Assembly: GCA_963717475.1 (NCBI GenBank)
Contig: OY970337.1
Location: 310,001-374,000 of the forward strand
From: AC-32 sp963717475
GTDB taxonomy: Bacteria > Actinomycetota > Thermoleophilia > Gaiellales > Gaiellaceae
Direction: 5' to 3'
DNA: 64,000 nucleotides
The notes beneath the pieces were generated by a model, which searched no databases, was not told where the DNA came from, and saw only the letters and a program-made list of their open reading frames with translations. The stretch's first letter is position 1. Every line of letters begins with the position of its first letter. Position numbers and translations under genes: made by a program. Positions 47,733 to 57,696 of the stretch are shown here, one piece after another.

Positions 47733-48593
47733 TTGAGGAGCGGCTTCGTCGCCGTCGCCGGGAGGCCGAACGTTGGGAAGTCGACGCTCGTCAACGCGCT
47801 CTGTGGCGGGAAGGTCGCGATCGTCTCGGACAAGCCGCAGACGACGCGTCGACGCATCGTCGGGATCGCGAACGGCGACGACCACCAGCTCGTGCTCCTC
47901 GACCTGCCCGGCTTCCAGCGGCCGCAGGACGCGCTGACCGAGCGGATGCAGCGCACGGTCGATGCCTCGCTCGACGACGTCGAGGCCATCCTCTTCGTCC
48001 TCTCGGCGCGCGAGCGGATCGGCGCCGGCGACCGCTTCATCGCCGAGCGCGTCTTCGCGCTCGAGACCCCCGTCGTCGTCGCCCTGAACAAGGTCGATCG
48101 CCTCAAGCCCGGCCACATCGCCACGCAGATGGCCCGTGGGGCGCAGCTCGGCGACTTCCACGCGCTCCATCCCGTCAGCGCCCTGACCGGGGACGGCGTC
48201 CCAGCCCTGCGCGACGAGCTCGTCGCGCTCCTGCCGGAAGGGCCGGCGTACTACCCCCGCGAGCAACGCACCGACCTCTCGCCCGAGGCTCAGATCGCGG
48301 AGCTGGTGCGCGAGAAGGCGCTCCAGCTGACGCGCGAAGAGGTGCCGCACGCGCTCTCGGTCGAGGTCGACGAGCTGGCCGACAAGGTCGTCCGCGCGAC
48401 GATCTTCGTCGAGACCGAGTCGCAGAAGCAGATCGTGGTAGGCAAGGGCGGCGCAGTCGTGAAGCAGATCGGCACCCGCGCGCGCCCGGAGGTCGAGCTC
48501 GTCCTCGGCCACCCGGTCTTCCTCGAGCTGAAGGTGAAGGCGCGGCCCAGGTGGCGCCGCGACGAGGCGATGCTCGAGCGCCTCGGCCTCTGA
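47733..48593 (+). CDS. era: GTPase Era
   Basis: The 286-aa GTPase for 16S rRNA processing and 30S assembly. G motifs are AVAGRPNVGKSTL, TTRRR, DLPG and NKVD; the C-terminal KH domain has VVGKGGAVVKQIG. TTG 47733 gives LRSGFVAVAGRPN, the usual Era start; a longer GTG frame from 47694 would translate part of the repeat. The stop overlaps the next start (TGATG). Confidence 0.95.
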   Translation: MRSGFVAVAGRPNVGKSTLVNALCGGKVAIVSDKPQTTRRRIVGIANGDDHQLVLLDLPGFQRPQDALTERMQRTVDASLDDVEAILFVLSARERIGAGDRFIAERVFALETPVVVALNKVDRLKPGHIATQMARGAQLGDFHALHPVSALTGDGVPALRDELVALLPEGPAYYPREQRTDLSPEAQIAELVREKALQLTREEVPHALSVEVDELADKVVRATIFVETESQKQIVVGKGGAVVKQIGTRARPEVELVLGHPVFLELKVKARPRWRRDEAMLERLGL

Positions 48594-49237
48594 TGCCGCT
48601 GCTCGCGCTGTTCGACGTCGACGGCACGCTCTTCCTCACCGACGACCCGCTCTCGAGCGAAGCGCTGCTGGCGACGCTCCGCGACCTCTACCCGGTCGAC
48701 CCGCCCGAGGACGCCGTCGAGCAGGTCGACCATCGAGGGCAGACGGCGACGCGGATCGCGCGGCTCGTGCTCAACGCCGAGGGAATCGACAATGCGGCCG
48801 TCGACGAGCGCCTGGACGAATGCTGCGTCCGCTTCGCCGCCCGTTACGTGGCCATGCTCGCGGCGGCGGACACGAGCGCCTGGCAGGCGGCGCCCGGCGC
48901 TGCGGAGGCGCTGACCCGCCTGCAGGAGGCCGGCGTCCGGCTGGCGCTGCTGACCGGCAACCCCGAGCCGATGGCGAGGGCGCGCATGTTCCGGCTGGGC
49001 ATGGAGCGCTTCTTCCCCGAGGGCGAAGGCGCGTTCGGGTGCGAATCGGAGTCGCGAATCGAGCTGATCGAGCTCGCTCGCCGCCGCGCGGGCGGCTGGC
49101 CCGCGGACCAGACCGTGGAGCTCGGCGACACGCGACGTGACGAGACAACCGCTCGTGCGGCCGGCATTCGCTCTGTCCATGTGGAGGCGGGCGATCTCAC
49201 GGCCGCCGTCGAGCGCCTGCTCACGCCTTCGGCCTAG
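48593..49237 (+). CDS. HAD-superfamily hydrolase
   Basis: The 214-aa phosphatase has motif I FDVDGTL, motif II LALLTGN and motif IV ELGDTRRD, with a helical cap (residues about 20-90). The cap resembles phosphoglycolate phosphatase-like enzymes. Substrate unknown. Coupled to era by one shared base. Confidence 0.88.
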   Translation: MPLLALFDVDGTLFLTDDPLSSEALLATLRDLYPVDPPEDAVEQVDHRGQTATRIARLVLNAEGIDNAAVDERLDECCVRFAARYVAMLAAADTSAWQAAPGAAEALTRLQEAGVRLALLTGNPEPMARARMFRLGMERFFPEGEGAFGCESESRIELIELARRRAGGWPADQTVELGDTRRDETTARAAGIRSVHVEAGDLTAAVERLLTPSA

Positions 49238-49240
49238 ACT
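49235..49240 (+). promoter_or_regulatory. -10 element of deoC
   Basis: TAGACT, overlapping the HAD gene stop, 7 bases before the ATG at 49248. No Shine-Dalgarno sequence; probable leaderless transcript. Confidence 0.5.
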
Positions 49241-49247
49241 TCGTTCA

Positions 49248-50186
49248 ATGGCTCAGGCGCCCGCCCTGCCAACCGGATTCGAGCTCCCGCTCGAGCCGCG
49301 GCTGCCGAGAATCGGATCGATCGACCAGGTCGCGCTCGAGGAGCGCGCAGCCACCCTCGCCAAGCGCTCGATCAAGCGCGAGTCGAAGGTCTTCGCGCTC
49401 GAGCTCGCCGTGCGGATGACCGACCTGACGACGCTCGAGGGCGCCGACACGCCGGGCAAGGTGGCCGCGCTTGCCTCGAAGGCGATCCGGCCCGATCCGT
49501 CCGATCCGAACGTGCCCTCGGTCGCTGCGGTCTGCGTCTATCCGAACCTTGTCCCGACGGCGGTCGAGCGCGTGCGCGGAACCGGGGTCAAGGTCGCGTC
49601 CGTCGCGACCGCGTTCCCGTCCGGCCAGTCGCCGCTCGAGACGAAGCTGGACGAGGTGCGCTGGGTCATCGAGCACGGCGCGGACGAGGTCGACATGGTG
49701 ATCGACCGCGGAGCCTTCCTCGCGGGTCGCTACGCCAAGGTCTACGACGAGATCGTCCGCGTGAAGGAGGCCTGTGGGCAGACGCACCTGAAGGTGATCC
49801 TCGAGACGGGAGAGCTCGGCACCTACGACAACGTCCGCCGCGCCTCGCTGCTCGCGATGGCCGCCGGCGCAGACTTCATCAAGACGTCGACCGGCAAGCT
49901 TTCCTCGGCCGCGACGCTCCCGGTCGCGCTCGTGATGCTCGAGGCGATCCGCGACGTCTTCGAGGAGACGGGCCGCCGCGTCGGCTTCAAGCCGGCCGGC
50001 GGGATCCGCACCTCGAAGCAGGCGATCCAGCACCTCGTCCTCGTCCACGAGACCCTCGGCGACGACTGGCTGACCCCGGACCGCTACCGGTTCGGCGCCT
50101 CGTCACTCCTGAACGACATCCTGATGCAGCTGCGCAAGGAGAGGACCGGGCGCTACCAGAGCCCGGACTACTTCACCGTTGACTGA
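49248..50186 (+). CDS. deoC: Deoxyribose-phosphate aldolase
   Basis: The 312-aa TIM barrel is the long actinobacterial form. The Schiff-base lysine is in ADFIKTSTGKLSS, the catalytic aspartate in DEVDMVID, and the second lysine in VGFKPAGGIRT. It splits deoxyribose 5-phosphate to acetaldehyde and glyceraldehyde 3-phosphate. The two ALDH genes behind it (overlapping) could oxidise the acetaldehyde, giving a deoxynucleoside-degradation operon. Confidence 0.93.
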   Translation: MAQAPALPTGFELPLEPRLPRIGSIDQVALEERAATLAKRSIKRESKVFALELAVRMTDLTTLEGADTPGKVAALASKAIRPDPSDPNVPSVAAVCVYPNLVPTAVERVRGTGVKVASVATAFPSGQSPLETKLDEVRWVIEHGADEVDMVIDRGAFLAGRYAKVYDEIVRVKEACGQTHLKVILETGELGTYDNVRRASLLAMAAGADFIKTSTGKLSSAATLPVALVMLEAIRDVFEETGRRVGFKPAGGIRTSKQAIQHLVLVHETLGDDWLTPDRYRFGASSLLNDILMQLRKERTGRYQSPDYFTVD

Positions 50187-51648
50187 GCTCGAGCGACCGA
50201 AGAGCAACCTCCCCGCGGCGACTGCCTGGGAGTACGCGACCGCTCCGGAGTCGCGCGACGTCGTGACGCTGCGCGAGCACTACGGCCATTTCGTCGGCGG
50301 CGAGTGGCTGACGCCGAAGGAGAGCTACACGACGATCGACCCGTCGAGCGAGGAGCCGCTCGCCGAGGTCGGCCAGGCGACCGAGCAGGAGGTCGGGCTC
50401 GCGGTCGAGGCCGCGCGCGAAGCCTTCGAGAACGGCTGGTCGGCGCTGCCCGGGTCGGAGCGGGCGAAGTACCTCTTCCGGATCGCGCGCGTGCTGCAGG
50501 AGCGCTCACGCGAGTTCGCGGTGCTCGAGTCGCTGAACGGCGGCAAGCCGATCCGCGAGTCGCGCGACGTCGACCTGCCGCTGGCCGCTGCGCATTTCTT
50601 CTACTACGCGGGCTGGGCCGACAAGCTCGAATACGCATTCCCGAACCGCAAGCCGAAGCCGCTCGGCGTCGCAGGTCAGATCATCCCGTGGAACTTCCCG
50701 CTCCTGATGCTGGCGTGGAAGATCGCGCCTGCGCTCGCGGCCGGGAACACCGTCGTCCTCAAGCCGGCCGAGACGACGCCGCTCTCTGCGCTCCTCTTTT
50801 GCGACGTCCTCCGCCAGGCGGAGCTCCCGGCCGGGGTCGTCAACATCATCACGGGCGACGGCAGCGCGGGCGCCGCCCTCGTCAAGGGAGACGTCGACAA
50901 GGTCGCGTTCACCGGCTCGACAGAGGTCGGCAAGGCGATCCAGCGCGAGCTCGCGGGCACCGGCAAGAAGCTGACGCTCGAGCTCGGCGGCAAGGCGGCG
51001 AACGTCATCTTCGACGACGCCGCGCTCGACCAGGCGGTCGAGGGGATCGTGAACGGGATCTACTTCAACCAGGGCCACGTCTGCTGCGCCGGCTCGCGCC
51101 TCCTCGTGCAGGAGTCGATCTACGAGCCCGCCATCGCGAAGCTGAAGCGGCGTCTCGCGACCCTGCGCGTTGGCGACCCGCTCGACAAGAACACCGACGT
51201 CGGCGCGATCAACTCGCGGCAGCAGCTCGAGAAGATCCAGGAGCTCGTCGCGAGCGGGGAGGAGGAGGGCGCCGAGATCTACCAGCCGCCGTGCCGCCTG
51301 CCGGAGAAGGGCTACTGGTTCGTGCCGACGGTCTTCACGAACGTCGCGCAGAGCTACCGGATCGCGCAGGAGGAGATCTTCGGGCCTGTCTTGTCGGTGC
51401 TCACGTTCCGCACGCCCGACGAGGCCGTCGAGAAGGCGAACAACACGCCGTACGGGCTCTCGGCCGGCGTCTGGACGGAGAAGGGCTCGCGGATCCTGTC
51501 GATGGCGCAGAGACTGCGCGCCGGGGTGATCTGGGCGAACACGTACAACCGCTTCGACCCGACCTCGCCGTTCGGCGGTTACAAGGAGTCAGGCTTCGGT
51601 CGCGAGGGAGGCCTCCACGGCCTCGAGCCGTACCTGACTTTCGAATGA
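50179..51648 (+). CDS. NAD(P)-dependent aldehyde dehydrogenase
   Basis: The 489-aa ALDH has the Rossmann turn FTGSTEVGKAI, the catalytic glutamate in LELGGKAA and the nucleophile in NQGHVCCAGSRLLV. Length and motifs indicate an active enzyme. TTG start overlaps deoC by 8 bases, and the stop overlaps the second ALDH gene as ATGA. Acetaldehyde from DeoC is the likely substrate. Confidence 0.92.
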   Translation: MTELERPKSNLPAATAWEYATAPESRDVVTLREHYGHFVGGEWLTPKESYTTIDPSSEEPLAEVGQATEQEVGLAVEAAREAFENGWSALPGSERAKYLFRIARVLQERSREFAVLESLNGGKPIRESRDVDLPLAAAHFFYYAGWADKLEYAFPNRKPKPLGVAGQIIPWNFPLLMLAWKIAPALAAGNTVVLKPAETTPLSALLFCDVLRQAELPAGVVNIITGDGSAGAALVKGDVDKVAFTGSTEVGKAIQRELAGTGKKLTLELGGKAANVIFDDAALDQAVEGIVNGIYFNQGHVCCAGSRLLVQESIYEPAIAKLKRRLATLRVGDPLDKNTDVGAINSRQQLEKIQELVASGEEEGAEIYQPPCRLPEKGYWFVPTVFTNVAQSYRIAQEEIFGPVLSVLTFRTPDEAVEKANNTPYGLSAGVWTEKGSRILSMAQRLRAGVIWANTYNRFDPTSPFGGYKESGFGREGGLHGLEPYLTFE

Positions 51649-52442
51649 CGCGCCTGCCCGTCCGCAAGACGTACAAGCTCTTCATCGGGGGCGAGTTTCC
51701 GCGCTCGGAGTCGGGACGCACGTACGAGGCCGAGGGCCAGAACGTCGCTCTCGCGTCGCGGAAGGACGTGCGCGACTCGGTGCGCGCGGCGCGCGGGGCC
51801 TTCGCGAAGTGGGCGGCGATGACCGCCTACAACCGCGGCCAGGTGCTCTACCGGATTGCCGAGATGATGGAGGCGCGCCGTTCGGAGTTCGCGGAGCTCT
51901 GCTCGGGGCCGAAGGAGGTCGAGCGCTCGATCGACCGCGTCGTCTGGTACGCGGGCTGGGCCGACAAGCTGGCGCAGGTGCTCGGGTCGGCCAATCCCGT
52001 CGCGGGCCCGTACTTCAACTTCACCGTGCCGGAGCCGACCGGCGTCGTCGGGATCATCGCGCCCGAGGAGCCGGCCCTCGCGGGGCTGGTCTCGCGGATC
52101 GCCCCGGCGATCGTGGGCGGCAACGCGGTCGTCGCCGTCGCCTCCGAGGCGCACCCGCTGGCGGCGATCGAGCTGGCAGAAGTGGTCGCGACCGCAGATG
52201 TCCCCGGCGGCGTCGTCAACATCCTGACCGGACGACGCGAGGAGCTCGCGCCGGTGCTGGCGGGCCACATGGACGTGAACGCTCTGGACGTGTCGGGCGC
52301 GGACGGTCAGGTGCCGGAGCTCGAGCGGCTCGCGGCGGAGAACGTCAAGCGAGTCGTCCACGGCGCGCCCGATGACCAGAGCCCGTGGGAGATCGCCGGC
52401 TTCCTCGAGCTGAAGACCGTCTGGCACCCGATCGGCGTCTGA
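51645..52442 (+). CDS. Short ALDH-family protein without catalytic domain
   Basis: The 265-aa protein aligns with the N-terminal, coenzyme-binding half of ALDHs (KLFIGGEFPRSESGRTYE, VVGIIAPEEPALAG, IVGGNAVVAVASEAHPL, GGVVNILTG). It ends shortly after that region and has no catalytic cysteine or C-terminal domain. The end is clean, with no ALDH remnants following. It probably acts as a structural partner of the preceding ALDH rather than a pseudogene, since the frame is intact and coupled. Confidence 0.85.
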   Translation: MTRLPVRKTYKLFIGGEFPRSESGRTYEAEGQNVALASRKDVRDSVRAARGAFAKWAAMTAYNRGQVLYRIAEMMEARRSEFAELCSGPKEVERSIDRVVWYAGWADKLAQVLGSANPVAGPYFNFTVPEPTGVVGIIAPEEPALAGLVSRIAPAIVGGNAVVAVASEAHPLAAIELAEVVATADVPGGVVNILTGRREELAPVLAGHMDVNALDVSGADGQVPELERLAAENVKRVVHGAPDDQSPWEIAGFLELKTVWHPIGV

Positions 52443-52518
52443 TTTTGGCCCGCGCGCTGCGACTTTTCCCGCCGCCTAAGGCGCACCCGGCCTCCTCCCC
52501 GCTGAGAGCCTATTCAGG

Positions 52519-52561
52519 AAATGCGCGCGCGTGTGTGACGCGATTGCGCCACAATTGCGCC
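52519..52561 (+). repeat. Short divergent copy of the dispersed repeat
   Basis: AAATGCGCGCGCGTGTGTGA followed by CGCGATTGCGCC resembles the GC-CACGCGTGGGTGACG...GTGCC core of the copies at 31, 45 and 47 kb. It ends two bases before the ATG at 52564. Similarity is weaker than in the other copies. Confidence 0.4.
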
Positions 52562-52563
52562 GG

Positions 52564-53112
52564 ATGACGGGTCGCCGCTTCAGCCAGGCCATATCCGAAG
52601 GCGACGGCATCTCGGTCGTCGCCGAGGTGAACGGAGCCGACTCCGCGAGGCAGGCGGAGGACGCCGGCGCCGAGGGGGTGCTCGTGCACGCTCACAGCGC
52701 CCACGAGCTCGACGCGATCCGCGAGGCCGTCTCGGTCCCGGTGCTCGTCCACTGGATCGGCGCGCACGCTCGCGTCGACGGCGCCGACGCCTGCATCGTG
52801 ACTCTCGACGACTGGAGTGAAAGCGCAGGCGACGTCGAGCTCGCCGTGCGGGTCGAGGACGAGGAGCAGCTCGAGGAAGCGCTCGAGAAGTTCGATCCGG
52901 AGCTGTTCGTGCTCGCGGGCCGAAACGACGACCCGCTCGAGGGCGTGCTCGACCTGCTGCCCGACGTGCCCGCCGGCAAGCTCGCGATCGCCGACCTGCC
53001 GGCAACCACGCGCGCGGACGTGGACGAGCTCGAGCGCGCGGGCGTCGACGCGGTGATCGTGCGGGCGGGGAACATCGCCGAGCTGATCGGCGAGACGCCG
53101 CCCGAGGTCTGA
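52564..53112 (+). CDS. Indole-3-glycerol-phosphate-synthase-like barrel protein
   Basis: The 182-aa acidic protein has the rhythm of an IGPS/TrpC beta-alpha barrel: FSQAISEGDGISVVAEVNGADSARQAEDAGAEGVLVHAH, VPVLVHWIGAHARVDGADACIV, and GVDAVIVRAGNIAELIG. It is shorter than true TrpC (about 260 aa), and the catalytic lysine after AEI (AEIKRxSPS in TrpC) is missing. No trp genes are near. Function unknown. The stop overlaps the glycosyltransferase start as CTGA. Confidence 0.5.
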   Translation: MTGRRFSQAISEGDGISVVAEVNGADSARQAEDAGAEGVLVHAHSAHELDAIREAVSVPVLVHWIGAHARVDGADACIVTLDDWSESAGDVELAVRVEDEEQLEEALEKFDPELFVLAGRNDDPLEGVLDLLPDVPAGKLAIADLPATTRADVDELERAGVDAVIVRAGNIAELIGETPPEV

Positions 53113-54512
53113 GCGCCGCGCCGCCCGAGCGGGCCCGCGGCCTCTGGGGCGGGCCGCGCGTCGCGCTGGCGGCGATTCTCGCGGGGGCCGCGGCGCTCCG
53201 GGCGGTCGGGCTCGGCTACGGCCTGCCGTTTCCGCTCTTCAGCCCGGACGAGCAGAGCATCGTCCCGCGGGCGTGGGCGATGGTGCACGGCGGTGGGCTC
53301 GATCCGCACTGGTTCGACTACCCCACGCTGCTCATGTACCTGCTCGCGCCGTTCCAGGTCTGGCAGGGGGCGCCGTCGTACCTGGCCGCGCGGATCGTGG
53401 TGCTCGTGCTCGCGCTCGGCGCGATCGCCGCGTCCTGGTGGCTCGGCCGGCGCGCGTACGGCGTCCCGGCCGCCGCCGTCGCCGCTGCGCTCGTCGCCGT
53501 GGAGGTGACCGAGGTCGCGTACTCGCGGATGGCGGTGACCGACGTCCCGCTCACGCTCGGCGTCGCCGCGTCGCTGGCCCTCCTCGTCTCCGGACGGATC
53601 GAGCTCGCGGGCCTCGTCGCGGGCCTCGCCATGAGCATCAAGTACCCGGGCGTCTTCCTGCTCGTGCCGCTCGCCGTCGCCTCCTACCGCGAGCCGCGGA
53701 GACTCGCCACCGGCATCGGGCTCGCGGTCGTCGGCTTCTGCGCGACGAGCCCCTTCTTCCTCGTCCACCTTGGCTCAGCGGTCTCCGACGCCTACCGCGT
53801 CCAGCACCTCGCGCACCAGGGCTGGCTCGGCTTCGAGCACGACGACGTCGCGCCGATCGCCTTCCTCGCGCAGCTCTGGCACGGCGTGGGGCCCGCGCTG
53901 CTGATCTGCGGCGTCGGCCTGGTGGTGGCGATCGCCCACCGCACGCGCACCGACTTGATCCTCGTCTCCTTCGTGCTCGTTTACTTCCTCGACCTCTGCA
54001 CGATCGGCGCGCACTTCGACCGCTACACGCTGCCGCTGCTGCCGGCGCTCGGCGCGCTCGCCGGCCGCCTGCGCGGCCTCGCGCCGGTGACGCTGCTGCT
54101 GCTCGTCGTCCCGCTGACCTGGTCGATCCGTGACGCCCGCACGCTGACGAAGACCGACACGCGCGTCGTTGCCCACCGCTGGATCGAGGCGCACCTGCCG
54201 CCGGGAGCGCGGCTCGCGGCCGACTCCTCGCTGCCGCAGTTCGCAGGTCACCGAGTGCTGAAGCTGCGGCTGCCGCTCCCGGAGGAGGACCAGCCCGACC
54301 CGAACCGCGACGTCGCGCGCCTTCGGCGGACGGGAGTGCGGTACGCGGTCGTCACGGGTGCCGTCGAAGACCGCGTGCTCGCCGCCCGTGAGCACTACCC
54401 GCGCGAGACGGCGTTCTACGAGGCGCTGCGCAGGACCAAGCGCGTCTTCTACCTCGCCCCAGGGAACCGCTATGCGGGTCCCTGGGTTGCCGTCTACCAT
54501 CTTTCGTCGTGA
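53109..54512 (+). CDS. GT39-like integral membrane glycosyltransferase
   Basis: About 467 aa with some ten helices. The N-terminal LRAVGLGYGLPFPLFSPDEQ contains the acidic pair of the polyprenyl-phosphate-sugar transferase (PMT/ArnT) family, followed by WFDYPTLLMYLLAPF. This motif lies upstream of the first GTG (53280), and the only start that includes it and a signal-anchor helix is CTG 53109, overlapping the previous stop as CTGA. The acceptor and sugar are unknown. The extracytoplasmic tail (ARLAADSSLPQFAGH...) is typical. Confidence 0.78.
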   Translation: MSAAPPERARGLWGGPRVALAAILAGAAALRAVGLGYGLPFPLFSPDEQSIVPRAWAMVHGGGLDPHWFDYPTLLMYLLAPFQVWQGAPSYLAARIVVLVLALGAIAASWWLGRRAYGVPAAAVAAALVAVEVTEVAYSRMAVTDVPLTLGVAASLALLVSGRIELAGLVAGLAMSIKYPGVFLLVPLAVASYREPRRLATGIGLAVVGFCATSPFFLVHLGSAVSDAYRVQHLAHQGWLGFEHDDVAPIAFLAQLWHGVGPALLICGVGLVVAIAHRTRTDLILVSFVLVYFLDLCTIGAHFDRYTLPLLPALGALAGRLRGLAPVTLLLLVVPLTWSIRDARTLTKTDTRVVAHRWIEAHLPPGARLAADSSLPQFAGHRVLKLRLPLPEEDQPDPNRDVARLRRTGVRYAVVTGAVEDRVLAAREHYPRETAFYEALRRTKRVFYLAPGNRYAGPWVAVYHLSS

Positions 54513-55105
54513 CCCGGGTCGTCACGCTCGTTTCGCTCCTCGCGCTTGCGCTTGTCCTCACCGCGTGCAGCGGAGACCCCGGCGCGGGCGCGGGCGTCGT
54601 CAAGGCGAAGCCGAAGTGCCTCGACCGCGCCGGCTGGCAGCGGCTCGCGAACCGCATCCACGCGCCTGTGTACTGCCCCGGCTGGATGCCCGATCCGCTC
54701 GACGGCGTCATCGGGGGCCGCTGGAACAACATCGACTCGGTCTCCCGTGACCGCAGCTACCTGATCGGGTTCATCTGGTTCGAGCGCGGCAGCGGCGAGC
54801 TTCACGTCAACCTGCGCGGGTATCCGGGCCGGACCGCGATCCCGCGCTGCCCCGGCGACGTCGGCAAGAACAAGGTGCCGTGCTTCGCCGATCCGCACGG
54901 CCACGTCCGCGCGAACGGGATCGACGCGACCGTCTACACCGTGAACCAGGGCGCCGACCAGTGGCACGTGCTGCTCGCCTGGCATCGCGGCCGCTCGCTC
55001 TACGCGCTCAGCCAGCATGTGGCGGCTCCGCTGACCTATCGCGGTGTCGTCGCCGATCTCAAGCGGATGCTTCGCTCGCTCACCGTCGTCTCGCCCCGCT
55101 CATGA
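54509..55105 (+). CDS. Predicted lipoprotein
   Basis: The 198-aa protein has a lipoprotein signal ending LVLTAC and four further cysteines (in KPKC, YCPGW, PRCPGD and VPCF) that could form two disulfides. No known domain. GTG overlaps the glycosyltransferase stop and the stop overlaps the Tat-protein gene as ATGA, so the three are one unit that probably acts at the cell surface. Confidence 0.65.
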   Translation: MTRVVTLVSLLALALVLTACSGDPGAGAGVVKAKPKCLDRAGWQRLANRIHAPVYCPGWMPDPLDGVIGGRWNNIDSVSRDRSYLIGFIWFERGSGELHVNLRGYPGRTAIPRCPGDVGKNKVPCFADPHGHVRANGIDATVYTVNQGADQWHVLLAWHRGRSLYALSQHVAAPLTYRGVVADLKRMLRSLTVVSPRS

Positions 55106-56456
55106 GGTACACGCGTCGAGGGCTGCTCGCCGGCGCGGCGGCCGGAGCGCTGGCCGCGACCGGGATCTACGAGGCGGTCGATCGGCTGGCCACGTCGCCG
55201 CCGCGAGCGGACGCGCTCGGCCTGCCGCCGGAGCAGCACCTGCTCGACCTCCGCGTCGTCCACGACGACGGCATCGCGGTGCTCGTGCCGCCGCTTCACC
55301 ACCAGCTCGTCACCGCGAAAGTGCGCGCGACCGACCTGGTGAGCGCCCAACGCGAGCTCGAGGACGCGCTCGCCGACCTCGACGCCCGCTTCCCGTCGAC
55401 GCCGGCCGGGCTCGGCGTGACCGTCGCGTGGGGGCTGCCCTACTTCGAGCGTCGCGTGGCGGGCGCCTGGACGGAGCACGCGCCGTTCGACCGGCGGGCC
55501 GGCAAGCACGCGCTGCTCCCGGCGATCCGCTTTCCGAGCGACCCGCACGACACCGTCCTCGAGCAGAACGACGTCGCCGTCCTGCTGCGCAGCGACTCGC
55601 TCGACAACGTCTCGGCCGGCGCGAAGCGGCTCTTCGACGACCTCGACGTCTTCGAGCCGACGAGCATTCGCAAGGGGTTCGCCGGCGGCGGCTTCGAGGG
55701 GCGCCAGAGCCTGCCGAAGCGGATGGCGATGGCCGCGAACGTGCCCGGCGCCGACCTGATCCCGGACACCGCCGAGCTCTTCCTCGGCTTCACGTCGACC
55801 CAGCGGGCGAACCTCGGCCCGGGCCGGATCGCGAACCTCGAGACGCTCGGCTACACGGACGCGGCTGGCGGCTACTTCCACGGCGGCACCCACATGCACG
55901 TCTCGCACATCTTCGAGGACCTCGAGGCCTGGTACCTGAACTTCGACTTCCAGCAGCGGGTGGACACGACCTTCCGCCCGGGGCTGAGGGCGCGCCAGGA
56001 CGCGCAGACGGTCGCGCAGGGCCCCGCCCGGGTGACCGACACGAAGGAGGTCGAGCGCGACTTCCGCCGGCGCGGGCGTATCGGCCACAGCTCGTCGATC
56101 CAGGCGACGTCGCGCCTCGAGCGCGACACGCTCGGCCCCGACGGAACCGTCTACCGCAAGGGCACCGCGATCCCGCAGCGCGCCGATTTCAACACCCTCG
56201 ACAACCCCTTCTTCTGGCGGCCCGAGGGCGTCGACCGCGCGCCGTCGGCCGGCGTCCACTTCGTCGTCTTCAACCCGTCGAGCGACGACTTCCACCGCAA
56301 TCGCCTGGCGATGGACGGGGTGCTGCCGAACGGGACGCGACTGCCGCTCGAGCCCGGGTCGCGCGCCCAGGGCCTGAACTCGGTGCTGCACACCACGCAC
56401 CGGCAGAACTTCCTCGTGCCGCCGCGGCAGCACCGTTCGTTTCCTTTAGCCGAGCT

Positions 56457-56460
<4 letters not shown>
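55102..56460 (+). CDS. Tat-exported protein, possibly Dyp-peroxidase-like
   Basis: The 452-aa protein starts RYTRRGLLAGAAAGALAATG, a twin-arginine signal. The body has a ferredoxin-like half (LVTAKVRATDLVSAQRELEDAL) and a C-terminal part with GRIGHSSSIQATSRLERDT, TVYRKGTAIPQ and GVHFVVFNPSSDDFHRNRLAM, reminiscent of the heme-binding half of Dyp peroxidases (H...R, RRG, FVxF). The canonical GxxDG motif is not present in a recognisable form. It is therefore a tentative call. Confidence 0.5.
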
Positions 56461-57482
<1,022 letters not shown>

Positions 57483-57485
57483 GGA

Positions 57486-57571
57486 TGCCGAAGGTGGGAA
57501 TCGAACCCACACGCCCCTCGCGGGGCACCGGATTTTGAGTCCGGCGCGTCTGCCAATTCCGCCACTTCGGC
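57486..57571 (-). tRNA. tRNA-Leu (anticodon CAA)
   Basis: 86 nt on the minus strand. Acceptor arms GCCGAAG and CTTCGGC pair perfectly, discriminator base A. The anticodon stem CCGGA/TCCGG encloses CT-CAA-AA, so it reads UUG. A long variable arm (CCCCGCGAGGGG) and the T arm GTGGG-TTCGATT-CCCAC are class II leucine features. CCA is not encoded. Confidence 0.96.
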
Positions 57572-57601
57572 CTGTCGCCGCACTCTAGCCGCGCCTCTCG
57601 T

Positions 57602-57631
57602 TTGCATTGAGACGGGTGGTGACTCCATACT
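57602..57631 (+). promoter_or_regulatory. Promoter of the second Liv operon
   Basis: TTGCAT (57602-57607) and CATACT (57626-57631) separated by 18 bases, about 65 bases upstream of the start. In contrast with most genes here, this one has a leader and a strong ribosome site (AAGGAGG at 57686-57692). Confidence 0.45.
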
Positions 57632-57696
57632 CGCGTTTCTTGGGACCTCACCAGCTCTGAGAAAAGACAGGAAGACGCTCGACCGAAGGAGGAGAT

